From: an uncultured Pelagibacteraceae bacterium
GTDB lineage: Bacteria; Pseudomonadota; Alphaproteobacteria; Pelagibacterales; Pelagibacteraceae
Length of the DNA: 64,000 nucleotides
Direction: 5' to 3'
Assembly: GCA_902566785.1 (NCBI GenBank)
Contig: CACFKI010000002.1
Location: 51,795-115,794, forward strand
A program made the position numbers and the translations under genes. The notes beneath the pieces are model-generated. The model made no database searches. It was not told the origin of the DNA and saw nothing but the letters and a program-made list of their open reading frames with translations. Shown here piece by piece: positions 52,480 through 62,742 of the stretch; within the stretch, counting starts at the first letter, position 1; the number at the start of each line of letters is the position of its first letter.

Positions 52480-52938
52480 TTAAACTCTTGCTATGTTTTT
52501 TGAATTTAGTTTAGATACTTCTATAATTTTTGGACTTTGAGCGGAATGAGGGTGATCTGATCCCTTGTATATTTTTAATTTTGTAAGTTGTTTTTTTCCT
52601 AGTGGACCACCAGGTAACATTCTTTTAACTGCTAGTTTTAATACTTCTTCAGGTTTACTTAAATGTAGTTTTTCAGGTGTAGTTTCTTTAATACCACCAG
52701 GGTATCCAGTATGTTTGTAATATTTTTTATTTTGAAATTTTTGACCTGTAAATTTTATTTGTTCAATATTTTTAACAACAACAAAATCCCCATTATCCAT
52801 ATGAGGAGTATAAGTTGATTTGTTTTTGCCTCTAATTATTTTGGAAATAATTGTTGCTAATCTACCTACTACGACACCTTTGGCATCGATTTCATACCAA
52901 TCATTTTGTAATTCACTTTTTTTAACGTATTTTGTCAT
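52480..52938 (-). CDS. rplM: 50S ribosomal protein L13
   Basis: WYEIDAKGVVVGRLATIISKIIRGK; GGIKETTPEKLHLSKPEEVLKLAVKRMLP; start trimmed to MTKYVKK. Confidence 0.96.
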   Translation of the reverse strand: MTKYVKKSELQNDWYEIDAKGVVVGRLATIISKIIRGKNKSTYTPHMDNGDFVVVKNIEQIKFTGQKFQNKKYYKHTGYPGGIKETTPEKLHLSKPEEVLKLAVKRMLPGGPLGKKQLTKLKIYKGSDHPHSAQSPKIIEVSKLNSKNIARV

Positions 52939-53107
52939 GGATGCGGGAGTAATACTTATAAATATAATCATTGTCAATTAATTGGTTCATTATATTTGCT
53001 TAAAAATACCCCTATTATCTAAAGTTTTAAGCCTTGATTAAATAGTTTGAAAAAAATAGAATTAAGATGATGAATTTTAGTCCATCGAGGTATTATAAAT
53101 ATAAATA

Positions 53108-53150
53108 TATTGTACACCTGCAAAAGCAAAGTACTTTAAAAAAGGGAGAT
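53108..53150 (+). promoter_or_regulatory. Probable SAM-V (SAM-II/SAM-V clan) riboswitch in the leader of the Met/Cys PLP enzyme
   Basis: TTGTACACCTGCAAAAGCAAAGTACTTTAAAAAAGGGAG: GTAC/GTAC helix, CTGC-aaa-GCA, and CCT able to pair with AGG at the Shine-Dalgarno, immediately upstream of the ATG at 53154. Confidence 0.7.
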
Positions 53151-53153
53151 TAA

Positions 53154-54473
53154 ATGTCTAAAAATCCAGAAACAATAGCATTACATGGTGGAGATTATAG
53201 AAGTGATCCATCAACGACTGCGGTAGCAGTCCCAATTTATAGAACAACTTCTTATCAGTTCAATAATACTGATCACGCTGCAAATTTGTTTGGCTTGAAA
53301 GAATTTGGAAATATTTATACAAGAATAATGAATCCAACAAATGACGTTCTAGAAAAAAGAGTTGCAGCCTTAGAAAATGGTTTAGCTTGTGTAACCGTAG
53401 GATCAGGACAAGCTGCATCTACTTTTGCAATAATGAATGTCTGTCAATCTGGAGATAATTTTATAAGTTCTACAGATTTATATGGTGGAACAGTAAATTT
53501 GTTTACACATACTTTAAAAAAACTTGGAATTGAATGTAGGTATGCTGATCCTTCAGATCCAAAAAATTTTGAAAAATTAGTTGATGAAAGAACAAGATGT
53601 TTTTATGCAGAAACACTGCCTAATCCATACTTAAGGGTTTTTCCAATTAAAGAAGTTTCAGATATTGGTAGAAAACATAATATACCTTTAATCATGGATA
53701 ATACAGCAGCTCCTGTAATTTGTAAGCCTTTAGATCATGGTGCAGCAGTAGTTGTTCATTCACTTACGAAATTTATAGGTGGGCATGGAACAGTTATAGG
53801 AGGTTGTTTGGTTGATGGTGGAAATTTTGATTGGACAGCAGACCCAAAAAGACAACCAATGTTTAACGAACCAGATGCTAGTTATGGTGGAGCAGTTTGG
53901 GGACAAGTAGTTCCACAATTAACAGGAGCAAATGTAGCATTTGCTGTAAGAGCAAGAGTTTGTTTATTAAGAGATTTGGGAGCTCCTCTAGCACCAGACA
54001 ATGCTTGGGGAATAATTCAAGGTTTAGAAACAGCTCCATTAAGAATGAAACAACACTGTTCTAACGCTGAAAAAGTTGTAAATTTTTTAACAAAGCACAA
54101 AAGTGTAGATAGAGTAATCTACCCTACCCTTCATAAAGGAGCTGTCGGTGATAGAGCTAAAAAATACTTTAAAGGTGGAAATGGGGCACTCGTTGGTATT
54201 GAAGTTAAAGGTGGTGTAGAAGCTGGTAAAAAATTTATTGAAGCTTTAAAAATGTTTTACCATGTCGCAAACATCGGAGACGCTAGAAGTTTAGCAATAC
54301 ATCCTGCAACAACTACACATAGCCAACTTAATGAGGAAGAGTTGTTAGCAGCGGGTGTTACGCCAGGTTATGTAAGACTATCGATTGGTATAGAGCATCC
54401 AGATGATATTATTGCTGATTTAGATCAAGCACTTGGAGCATCGGGTAAACCTAGTCTTAAAGCTGTAAGCTAG
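53154..54473 (+). CDS. metY: O-acetylhomoserine/O-succinylhomoserine sulfhydrylase family PLP enzyme
   Basis: PETIALHGGDYRSDPSTTAVAVPIYRTTSYQF; HSLTKFIGGHGTVIGG; GDARSLAIHPATTTHSQL. Confidence 0.9.
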   Translation: MSKNPETIALHGGDYRSDPSTTAVAVPIYRTTSYQFNNTDHAANLFGLKEFGNIYTRIMNPTNDVLEKRVAALENGLACVTVGSGQAASTFAIMNVCQSGDNFISSTDLYGGTVNLFTHTLKKLGIECRYADPSDPKNFEKLVDERTRCFYAETLPNPYLRVFPIKEVSDIGRKHNIPLIMDNTAAPVICKPLDHGAAVVVHSLTKFIGGHGTVIGGCLVDGGNFDWTADPKRQPMFNEPDASYGGAVWGQVVPQLTGANVAFAVRARVCLLRDLGAPLAPDNAWGIIQGLETAPLRMKQHCSNAEKVVNFLTKHKSVDRVIYPTLHKGAVGDRAKKYFKGGNGALVGIEVKGGVEAGKKFIEALKMFYHVANIGDARSLAIHPATTTHSQLNEEELLAAGVTPGYVRLSIGIEHPDDIIADLDQALGASGKPSLKAVS

Positions 54474-55506
54474 TTTTTCTATTTATAAATAATAAATAAA
54501 TAGAGGAAGAAACTAGAAAAATTGAACTTATTTGGTGCATGGATGCAATGTAAATCTGTGCACCATTAAGAATAGTTAAAATTCCTAATACAATTTGTAA
54601 AATTAAAAGAAAACCGATCACGTTAATTGAAACTTTAGAATTATTTAATTTATTATAATAAACTTGAAAAAAAATTATAAGATAAACAAATAAAATTAAG
54701 TAAGCTAAGTTACGATGTATAAACTGAACCAAAGAAGGATCATTGAAAACATTTATATTAAATAAATTCTTAACTTCATTATCATCAGGAAAATAGTTAT
54801 TTCCCATTAGGGGCCATGAATTATAAATTTGTCCAGCATCCATACCTGAGACAAATGCACCAATTACAATTTGAAAAAATATAAGAAAAACAAAAAAGAA
54901 GGTTAAATAATTATTTATTTCCCTGCTTATATTTAAATTTTTTAATTTTAAATAGTTCCAATAAATCAAAGACAATATTATAAAAGCCATTAATAAATGT
55001 ATTGATAATCTATAATGGCTTACATCTATTCTATCTACTAAACCACTTGAAACCATATACCAACCTAAAAAACCTTGAAAGCATATTAAAAAGAAAATTA
55101 AATACAAAGCAGTTAATTTTTTAAAATTTAATTTAAAAGTGAAATATATTAATGGTAATAAAAAGGATATTCCTATTAATCTTCCTAAAAACCTATGTGC
55201 CCACTCCCACCAAAATATTATTTTAAATTCGCTAAGAGTCATTGAATAATTTTGAATTTTATACTCTGGGATCTCCTTATAAAGATTAAAATAGTTTTGC
55301 CATTCCTGAGAGTTCAAGGGTGGTATAAAACCTGCAAATAACTCCCATGTGGTTATAGATAAACCAGAATCAGTTAGTCTAGTAAGTCCTCCAACTATAA
55401 TCATCAAGGCAATTATCCAAAACATTGATACAAGCCAAATAGATAAGTATTTTTTTAGTTGATTATTCTCTATGTACATATTCGGATAAATATAATAATT
55501 ATTCAT
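54457..55506 (-). CDS. ctaA: Heme A synthase (COX15/CtaA)
   Basis: GGLTRLTDSGLSITTWELFAGFIPPL; WEWAHRFLGRLIG; HRNLAYLILF. Confidence 0.92.
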   Translation of the reverse strand: MNNYYIYPNMYIENNQLKKYLSIWLVSMFWIIALMIIVGGLTRLTDSGLSITTWELFAGFIPPLNSQEWQNYFNLYKEIPEYKIQNYSMTLSEFKIIFWWEWAHRFLGRLIGISFLLPLIYFTFKLNFKKLTALYLIFFLICFQGFLGWYMVSSGLVDRIDVSHYRLSIHLLMAFIILSLIYWNYLKLKNLNISREINNYLTFFFVFLIFFQIVIGAFVSGMDAGQIYNSWPLMGNNYFPDDNEVKNLFNINVFNDPSLVQFIHRNLAYLILFVYLIIFFQVYYNKLNNSKVSINVIGFLLILQIVLGILTILNGAQIYIASMHQISSIFLVSSSIYLLFINRKTSLQL

Positions 55507-55522
55507 AAATCCAATTGATTAA

Positions 55523-55813
55523 ATGTCGCCAATTAAAAAAAAAAAGCTAGAAAAATTAAGAAAACAGCTAGATAAGCTGGATGACTCTTTAATTAAGATT
55601 ATTAAAAAAAGAACTAATTTAGTAAAACAAGTTCTAAATCTAAAAGATTACAAAAATCAGATAGTTGATCAAAAAAGAATAAAAAAAATATTAAATAATA
55701 TAAAAATCAAATCAGTAAAAAATAATATAGATCCAAGAATCACAAAACGAATATGGAAAAATATGATTTGGTCTTACATTGATTACGAAAAAAGAAATTT
55801 TAAAAAAAAATAA
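55523..55813 (+). CDS. Chorismate mutase (AroQ type)
   Basis: LEKLRKQLDKLDDSLIKIIKKRTNLVKQVLNLK. Confidence 0.82.
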   Translation: MSPIKKKKLEKLRKQLDKLDDSLIKIIKKRTNLVKQVLNLKDYKNQIVDQKRIKKILNNIKIKSVKNNIDPRITKRIWKNMIWSYIDYEKRNFKKK

Positions 55814-56005
55814 TTATTTACTATGTGGTGGAAGTTTTTTTTCTACAAATACTTCATGTTTTCTGGTTGAGGGATTATATTTTTTTGCTTTTAATTTAAT
55901 TTTAGCTTTTTCACCACCAGCAGGTTTTTTTACATAATAAAAAAAAGGGCTATCAGGTTTAGACTCTGGGACCAATCTTACTTTTACATGAGTTTTTTTT
56001 GCCAT
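55814..56005 (-). CDS. rpmG: 50S ribosomal protein L33
   Basis: VKVRLVPESKPDSPFFYYVKKPAGGEKAKIKLKAKKYNPSTRKHEVFVEKKL. Confidence 0.88.
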   Translation of the reverse strand: MAKKTHVKVRLVPESKPDSPFFYYVKKPAGGEKAKIKLKAKKYNPSTRKHEVFVEKKLPPHSK

Positions 56006-56006
56006 T

Positions 56007-56387
56007 CTAACCTAACCTCTTGATTTCTTTAATCAATGTAGAAATTTTTTCTACTTTGTTTTTAATATTATTTTTAGATACTTTTATAGTAGTAAAATCA
56101 TTTTCGTCAAGTTTAAATGAATTTACATTTTGAAGATGTTTTTTAACACCATTAATAGTCATACCATCAACTTTTAACAATTTTTTAATTTTTACGAGTA
56201 TATTAACAGAATTTTTATCATAGTACCTTCTATTACCATTAAAAAATTTAGGCTTTATTTGTTTAAATTCTTTTTCCCAAAACCTAATAGTGTGAGTATT
56301 TAACTTTCCGGTTTTTCTATTTATTAAGTTTAAAATTTTTGCAACTTCACCAATAGATTTGTATGCATTGTCAGATTTTTCACTCAT
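56007..56387 (-). CDS. MerR family transcriptional regulator
   Basis: SIGEVAKILNLINRKTGKLNTHTIRFWEKEFKQIKPKFFNGNRRYYD. Confidence 0.92.
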   Translation of the reverse strand: MSEKSDNAYKSIGEVAKILNLINRKTGKLNTHTIRFWEKEFKQIKPKFFNGNRRYYDKNSVNILVKIKKLLKVDGMTINGVKKHLQNVNSFKLDENDFTTIKVSKNNIKNKVEKISTLIKEIKRLG

Positions 56388-56677
56388 TTCTGCTATTTAT
56401 CTTTTTTTTAAATTCTTTTGAAGGTTTAAATAAAATTACATTTCGCTCAGATATGGTTTTAATTTCCTTTGTTTTAGGATTTCTACCAATTCTACTTTTC
56501 TTTTTTCTCACTGTAAATGTTCCAAAATTAGATATTTTTACTTTACCATTTTTTTTTTAATTCATCAAAAATAATGTTAAAAAGATCTTCTAATATATTC
56601 TCTGTTACGTTTTTTGAGTATCCTATCTGAAGATATAAAGAATTAATAATATCTTTTTTGGTTAAATTGAGTCGCAT
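56380..56677 (-). pseudogene. ihfA: Integration host factor alpha-like gene, interrupted by a 1-nt frameshift in an A10 run (may still be expressed by slippage, or be an assembly error)
   Basis: Frame 0: MRLNLTKKDIINSLYLQIGYSKNVTENILEDLFNIIFDELKKKW*. With one A removed the reading continues ...DELKKNGKVKISNFGTFTVRKKKSRIGRNPKTKEIKTISERNVILFKPSKEFKKKINSRNE*, stop overlapping the merR start. Confidence 0.88.
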
Positions 56678-56680
56678 CAA

Positions 56681-57688
56681 CTAATTTATATTAGTCTTAA
56701 TTTTATCAATCAATTCATTTTTAACTATTTTTTCACATACTGATAAAGCATTAGCAAAACCTATATAGTCTGTACCACCATGACTTTTAACTACGGGAGA
56801 ATCTAATCCTAATAATATTGCGCCATTATAGGATCTTGGATCTAGCTTTTTTTTAAAATTATTAATGTTTTTTATATTAAGTAGAGATGATATTTTTCCA
56901 AGTAAATTACCTGTTAAAGCTTTTTTGATTTCTTGAGTAATGAAGTTAGCTGTTCCCTCTGCTGTTTTCAGTGCAACATTTCCTGTAAATCCATCTGTAA
57001 CTATTACATTTACATTTCCATCCATAATATGATTGCCTTCAATATATCCATGAAACTCGAATAATTGGTTATTTAATTTTTGCATTTCTTGAAAAGTATT
57101 TTTGATAGTGGCATTGCCTTTTAACTCCTCTGATCCAATATTTAATAACGCAACTTTAGAAATTTCATCTGGGAACAAAGATTTGTGCAGTGCAGCTCCC
57201 ATTATAGAAAAATCTTTCAAATTTTTTTCACTACACTCAATATTAGCTCCCAAATCTAAAACTACATTAATTCCTTTTTTGTTAGGCCATAAACCTGATA
57301 AGGCTGGTTTGTCGATATTATTTATCATTTTAAGATTTAATTTAGCTATGACAAATAAAGCTCCAGTATTTCCTGCAGATAAAATAATATCTGAAGTTTT
57401 ATTTCTAACACTTTCTATTGCTAGCCACATGCTTGTATCTTTACCTCTTTTTGCTGCTGTAAGAGCACTATCTTCACCTTTGATATTTTTATCAGTGTGA
57501 ATTATTTCATAATATTTACTTTCAATTTTTTTGTTTTTTAAAAATTTGTTGATTAAATCTTTGTCACCAAAAATTCTGTAATAAATTTCTTTACATTGTG
57601 AATGATGTAATTCAATACCGTCGATTACTTTTTGAGGTGCATTATCACCACCCATTGCATCAACTGCAATTATAATTGGTTTTGACAT
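56681..57688 (-). CDS. plsX: Phosphate acyltransferase PlsX
   Basis: IAVDAMGGDNAPQKVIDG; LDLGANIECSEKNL; VTDGFTGNVALKTAEG. Confidence 0.95.
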   Translation of the reverse strand: MSKPIIIAVDAMGGDNAPQKVIDGIELHHSQCKEIYYRIFGDKDLINKFLKNKKIESKYYEIIHTDKNIKGEDSALTAAKRGKDTSMWLAIESVRNKTSDIILSAGNTGALFVIAKLNLKMINNIDKPALSGLWPNKKGINVVLDLGANIECSEKNLKDFSIMGAALHKSLFPDEISKVALLNIGSEELKGNATIKNTFQEMQKLNNQLFEFHGYIEGNHIMDGNVNVIVTDGFTGNVALKTAEGTANFITQEIKKALTGNLLGKISSLLNIKNINNFKKKLDPRSYNGAILLGLDSPVVKSHGGTDYIGFANALSVCEKIVKNELIDKIKTNIN

Positions 57689-57694
57689 TTATAG

Positions 57695-57874
57695 TTATTC
57701 TTTTGGTTCTAAGACCTGTCTACCTTTGTAAAAACCTGTTTTTAAATCCATATGATGTGAAAGTCTGTATTCACCAGATTTTTTATCTTCTATAATATTT
57801 TTTGGAGAAACACGAATATGTGATCGTCTTTTTCCAGATCTTGATTTTGTTGTTTTTCGTTTTGGTACAGCCAT
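57695..57874 (-). CDS. rpmF: 50S ribosomal protein L32 (59 aa, absent from the ORF track)
   Basis: [59 protein letters not shown]. Confidence 0.93.
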   Translation of the reverse strand: MAVPKRKTTKSRSGKRRSHIRVSPKNIIEDKKSGEYRLSHHMDLKTGFYKGRQVLEPKE

Positions 57875-57878
57875 AATA

Positions 57879-58352
57879 TTAAAAGTTAAAACTTATTACA
57901 TCTTTTGACGAAAAATTTAAAGCATTATTTGACACATATAATATGTATTTATCAAAGTATTTTATCAAATAATCTAACTCTGATCCCAAATTAAGATAAT
58001 TAGATAGAAAAGCAGTTTTTTTATGTTTTTCTAAATCATCCCATGTATCAATTTTTGAAATTATTAGATGAAATAAATTTACATATTGTTTCATTCTTTT
58101 GTTAATGGACATATCTCCATACCCTATCTCTCTAATCGAGGTTTCTATTTCTTTAAATATATAATCATAAATTTCTTGAATTTCTTTTTTTGAAGAATGA
58201 TTTTTGTAATACTTTAAAAAGAAAGCAAAATGTAAAAGAAATAAAAATAGCCTATCTGAAAATAAATCATTATTCTCTATATTTTTAAACAGTTTTTTAT
58301 TTCTAGTTAATTTAATTAAATTATTGTAAATATTTATATATTTATGACTCAT
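57879..58352 (-). CDS. Ubiquinol-cytochrome c chaperone (CBP3-like) family protein
   Basis: [18 protein letters not shown]...[26 protein letters not shown]. Confidence 0.75.
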   Translation of the reverse strand: MSHKYINIYNNLIKLTRNKKLFKNIENNDLFSDRLFLFLLHFAFFLKYYKNHSSKKEIQEIYDYIFKEIETSIREIGYGDMSINKRMKQYVNLFHLIISKIDTWDDLEKHKKTAFLSNYLNLGSELDYLIKYFDKYILYVSNNALNFSSKDVISFNF

Positions 58353-58811
58353 AAAACTTTTGTATTTTTTATATTATTCATTTTTTTAATAAATTGTAGT
58401 GCTCAAAAAGTAACACGTATTCATGGAAATTTATCTTTAAAAAACAATGAAAGTAAAATTTTGGTTAATAAATCTAACAAAAATGATGTTATAAAAATAT
58501 TGGGAGAGCCATCAAGTAAAAGTAATTTTGACAAAAATATATGGTTTTATATTGAGCAAAAGAAACAAAATAAATCCATAATTAAACTAGGTAAACAATT
58601 TATTGAAGAAAATAACGTCTTAACAATAAAATTTGATGCCAAAGGCATAGTTAATAAGAAAGAGTTTTTAAATAAAGACGATTTAAAAGAAATAAAATTT
58701 GCAAAAGGTGAGACTGTACCTGCCTACACAAACAATTCTTTTATGTATGATTTTTTATCAAGTTTTAGAGATAAAATTAACGCACCATTCAAAAAAAAAA
58801 ATAAAAAATAA
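58344..58811 (+). CDS. bamE: Outer membrane assembly lipoprotein BamE (SmpA/OmlA)
   Basis: Lipobox FLINC; VNKSNKNDVIKILGEPSSKSNFDKNIWFYIEQKK. Confidence 0.85.
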   Translation: MTHKTFVFFILFIFLINCSAQKVTRIHGNLSLKNNESKILVNKSNKNDVIKILGEPSSKSNFDKNIWFYIEQKKQNKSIIKLGKQFIEENNVLTIKFDAKGIVNKKEFLNKDDLKEIKFAKGETVPAYTNNSFMYDFLSSFRDKINAPFKKKNKK

Positions 58812-58816
58812 TTAAT

Positions 58817-60922
58817 TTATCCTGCTAAAACTGCCAAAAGCAAAAGCGCTACAATATTGGTAATTTTAATCATAGGATTAACTGCAGGTCCAGCTGTATC
58901 TTTATATGGATCACCCACAGTGTCGCCTGTAACTGCAGCTTTATGTGCCTCTGAACCTTTTCCACCATAATTTCCGTCTTCTATATATTTTTTCGCATTA
59001 TCCCATGCTCCTCCACCTGCCGTCATAGATATTGCTACAAATAATCCTGTAATTATAACTCCTAACAACATAGCACCAACAGCTGCTAAGGCTGCAACTT
59101 GACCACCTATTGCAAAGATAATGAAATATAAAACAATTGGAGAGAGCACTGGTAATAAAGATGGAATTATCATTTCTTTAATTGCAGCTTGTGTCAAAAG
59201 ATCAACTAATCTTCCATAGTCAGGTTTGGCCTTTCTTTTCATAATGCCCGGAATTTTTTTAAATTGTCTTCTTACTTCAACTACTACAGCGCCACCTGCT
59301 CGACCGACCGCTTGCATGCCCATAGATCCAAAAAGATAAGGCAGCATACCGCCAACTAATAAACCAACAACTACGAATGGATTCGATAAATCAAAAGTTA
59401 CTGTAACGCCCTCTAATTTTGATCCAGCTATTTTTGAAAAGTGTTTGATATCCTCTGTATATGCTGCAAACAAAACCAAAGCACCTAAACCTGCAGATCC
59501 TATTGCATATCCTTTTGTTACAGCTTTGGTTGTGTTACCTACAGCATCTAATGCGTCAGTTGTTTTTCTTACGTTTTTTGGTAAATTTGACATTTCAGCA
59601 ATACCACCTGCATTGTCAGTAACAGGACCGTATGCATCTAAAGCAACAACCATACCAGCTAATGCAAGCATAGTGGTAACAGCAATAGCTATTCCATATA
59701 AACCAGCAATATGGTTGGTTAATAAAATTCCTCCAACAATAATTATAGCTGGAATTGCTGTAGCCTCCATTGATACAGCTAAACCTTGAATTACATTTGT
59801 ACCATGCCCAGTTGTAGAGGATGATGCAACACTTTTAACAGGTCTATAATTGGTCCCAGTGTAGTATTCAGTAACCCATATTATTAGTCCAGTTATAACT
59901 AAACCTATTACTCCACAAATATATAAACTCTTACCTGTAAAATTTTTGTCGGAAATTGAATAATTTGTATCTAAGCCTAAAACAAAATCTGTTATTGGGT
60001 ATAAAATTATTAAAGAGGTAATTGCTGTAACTACAAATCCTTTGTAGAGAGCGGTCATAATATTTTTTGATTTACCTAATTTTACAAAAAAAGTTCCTAA
60101 AATTGATGTTAATATACAGGCTCCACCTATTGATAAAGGATAAACCATCATATTTAAATCTTGATAGAAAAATATAGACGATAATACCATTGTTGCTACT
60201 ATTGTTACTGCATAAGTTTCAAATAAATCTGCTGCCATACCAGCACAGTCTCCAACATTATCTCCCACATTATCAGCTATAACAGCAGGGTTTCGTGGAT
60301 CGTCCTCAGGTATACCTGCCTCAACTTTTCCAACTAAATCTGCACCAACATCTGCACCTTTAGTAAAAATTCCCCCTCCAAGTCGTGCAAAAATAGAAAT
60401 TAATGATGCTCCAAAACCTAATGCAACTAGTGCATTTACTATTTCTCTTTCATCAACACCAAATGAAAGTAATAAATAATAGTACACTGCAATTGATAAA
60501 AGAGCTAAACCAGCAACTAACATTCCAGTTACAGCACCTGATTTAAATGCAATAGATAAACCTTGTGATAATCCTTTTCTTGAGGCTTCGGCAGTTCTTA
60601 CATTTGCTTGTACCGAAACTAACATTCCAACATATCCTGCTATCCCTGATAGAGCAGCACCAATTAAATATCCTAAGCCAACTAAAATACTAAAAGCAAA
60701 GCTAATAATTACTAGTACAACTAAACCAACTATTGCAATTGTTTTATATTGTCTATTGAGATAAGCTTTTGCACCAACTTGTATTGCTGATGCTATTTCT
60801 TGCATTTTATTATTTCCAGCACTTGAGTTTAAAATATTTTTACCTGTAAAAAAACCATAAACTATTGATAATAAACCTGCTAAAATTATTAGTTGTAATA
60901 TATTTAAAACTGAAGCGTCCAT
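58817..60922 (-). CDS. hppA: Membrane-bound proton-translocating pyrophosphatase
   Basis: [78 protein letters not shown]. Confidence 0.97.
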   Translation of the reverse strand: MDASVLNILQLIILAGLLSIVYGFFTGKNILNSSAGNNKMQEIASAIQVGAKAYLNRQYKTIAIVGLVVLVIISFAFSILVGLGYLIGAALSGIAGYVGMLVSVQANVRTAEASRKGLSQGLSIAFKSGAVTGMLVAGLALLSIAVYYYLLLSFGVDEREIVNALVALGFGASLISIFARLGGGIFTKGADVGADLVGKVEAGIPEDDPRNPAVIADNVGDNVGDCAGMAADLFETYAVTIVATMVLSSIFFYQDLNMMVYPLSIGGACILTSILGTFFVKLGKSKNIMTALYKGFVVTAITSLIILYPITDFVLGLDTNYSISDKNFTGKSLYICGVIGLVITGLIIWVTEYYTGTNYRPVKSVASSSTTGHGTNVIQGLAVSMEATAIPAIIIVGGILLTNHIAGLYGIAIAVTTMLALAGMVVALDAYGPVTDNAGGIAEMSNLPKNVRKTTDALDAVGNTTKAVTKGYAIGSAGLGALVLFAAYTEDIKHFSKIAGSKLEGVTVTFDLSNPFVVVGLLVGGMLPYLFGSMGMQAVGRAGGAVVVEVRRQFKKIPGIMKRKAKPDYGRLVDLLTQAAIKEMIIPSLLPVLSPIVLYFIIFAIGGQVAALAAVGAMLLGVIITGLFVAISMTAGGGAWDNAKKYIEDGNYGGKGSEAHKAAVTGDTVGDPYKDTAGPAVNPMIKITNIVALLLLAVLAG

Positions 60923-61003
60923 AAATTCCTTAATTGTTAGTTAATACTATTTAATAAAAATCGCACATTACAAAAAAGTGGCTAAAAGGCAATATTTAAC
61001 TTT

Positions 61004-61963
61004 TTAAAACTTATGAGAATAACCTTTGAAATCATTCAAGTTTTGAGGCTTGTTATTGATTTTTATTAGTTTTTTCTTAGAAGTTTTTAAAATTTTGCCT
61101 ATTCGGGTAATTTTTTGATTCATTTTTTTTCTAAATGAATGAATTAATGATCTTTTAGTAACTGGAGCTGTGAATAAGATCTGGTAATCATCGCCATTAG
61201 AAAGAAAATTTTTTTTGTTTCTTTTAAATTTATAGATATAATTTTTGAGTTTTTGCGATATAGGTATCTTATTTAAATCGACCTCATAAGATAAATTTTG
61301 TTCATTTATTAATTTATCGAGATCTGAAAATAAGCCATCAGATATATCAATAGATGTGCTTGCAAACTTATTTAAGTGATTGCATATATAAAAGGGCAGA
61401 TTAGGACAATAATATTTATTTACAAAATATTTTTTTAGATTTTTATTTATTTTTATTTTTTTTTTTATAGCCAACATTCCCAAATAACTATCACCTATAT
61501 TTCCTGTAACATAAATATCATCATCAAATTGAGCTTTATTTCTGGGTATAATTTTATCAGCAAATCCAATTGATATTATACAAAAAGATGCTTTCTTTGA
61601 AAAAGTAGTATCACCACCTGATAATTTAATTTTATATTTTTTTTGCTCACTTATCAAAGATTTTGATATTTTTTTTAAATTTTTTTTTGTGAAATGATTT
61701 TTATTACCACTACCTGATATAAAATAATATTTTGGTTGAACCCCTTTTGATATTAAATCAGATATAGAAGATCTTATTATTTTTTTTATTATTAAATTTG
61801 GGAATTTAAAATTTGGAAAATGTATTCCCTCATTATAGGTATCTACAGATACAACAAGGTTATTTTTTCTATCAAAAAATACATCATCATTTAACTGAAG
61901 TGCTGCAGGATTATTTTTAGAAATTTTTTGGAAATATTTTTTTATAATTTCAAATTCATCCAT
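61004..61963 (-). CDS. thiL: Thiamine-monophosphate kinase
   Basis: DEFEIIKKYF; VVSVDTYNEGIHF; LSGGDTTFS; SIDISDGLFSDL; NGDDYQILFT. Confidence 0.92.
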   Translation of the reverse strand: MDEFEIIKKYFQKISKNNPAALQLNDDVFFDRKNNLVVSVDTYNEGIHFPNFKFPNLIIKKIIRSSISDLISKGVQPKYYFISGSGNKNHFTKKNLKKISKSLISEQKKYKIKLSGGDTTFSKKASFCIISIGFADKIIPRNKAQFDDDIYVTGNIGDSYLGMLAIKKKIKINKNLKKYFVNKYYCPNLPFYICNHLNKFASTSIDISDGLFSDLDKLINEQNLSYEVDLNKIPISQKLKNYIYKFKRNKKNFLSNGDDYQILFTAPVTKRSLIHSFRKKMNQKITRIGKILKTSKKKLIKINNKPQNLNDFKGYSHKF

Positions 61964-62360
61964 TTAGATTTCTTAATTTTTTTGATATTTTATCTAATAA
62001 TGCATTTAAATACTTTGTTTGTCCATCATCAATAAAAAAGTTTGAAGCTTTCAAATATTCATTAATAATTATTTTTGAGGGAGTTTTGGGTTTGTATAAA
62101 AATTCAAAAATAGCACTTTTAATTATAACTTGGAATACTTTGTCTAATTTTTTTAAATTTAAATCCTTGTTTAGATGAATTGACATTTCGTCTACAATTA
62201 TTTCATTTCTTTCTATGGTTCCGTTTACTACATCTTTTATGAATTTTTTAAACCTATGCTTTGGAAAAGTTAACTTCTCATCTTTATTAAAATATTTTCC
62301 ATAGAGTTTTTGAATTACTATTACTCTTGGATTATTTTTTGGACTGTAATTCAAGGTCAT
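61956..62360 (-). CDS. nusB: Transcription antitermination factor NusB
   Basis: RVIVIQKLYGKYF...IIINEYLKASNFF-DDGQTKYLNALLDKISK; position between thiL and ribH. Confidence 0.85.
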   Translation of the reverse strand: MTLNYSPKNNPRVIVIQKLYGKYFNKDEKLTFPKHRFKKFIKDVVNGTIERNEIIVDEMSIHLNKDLNLKKLDKVFQVIIKSAIFEFLYKPKTPSKIIINEYLKASNFFIDDGQTKYLNALLDKISKKLRNLNG

Positions 62361-62361
62361 A

Positions 62362-62742
62362 TTATTGGGACAGCACTGATATTACAGCTAATGAAGCCTC
62401 TTTACCTTTTTTACCTCTCGCTTTAGCTTGTTTCATGTTCAAGCACGTGATTATTCCATTGCCTATAGGTTTTTTATATTTAACTGACAAATCCATTATA
62501 GCTTGGGTTGATGAAGAGGAGATAAAATCAAAATGGGGTGTTTCACCTTTTATAACACAACCTAAGGCAATAAATGCATCATATTTTTTTATATTTCTAG
62601 ATATTGTTACTGGTATCTCAAAAACACCAGGAACTTTAATTATTCTTAATGAAAAATTATCTAACTCTTTTTTTGAACTTTTTATAAGCGATTGGGATAC
62701 ATCCTTATAGTAATCTGCCACAACTAATAAAATTTTTTTCAT
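62362..62742 (-). CDS. ribH: 6,7-dimethyl-8-ribityllumazine synthase
   Basis: KVPGVFEIPVTISRN; DAFIALGCVIKGETPHFDFIS; NGIITCLNMKQAKAR. Confidence 0.94.
   Translation of the reverse strand: MKKILLVVADYYKDVSQSLIKSSKKELDNFSLRIIKVPGVFEIPVTISRNIKKYDAFIALGCVIKGETPHFDFISSSSTQAIMDLSVKYKKPIGNGIITCLNMKQAKARGKKGKEASLAVISVLSQ

Noticed and set aside
56363-56560. 65-aa plus-strand ORF
   Set aside because: Antisense to the ihfA region; the minus strand has clear IHF homology.
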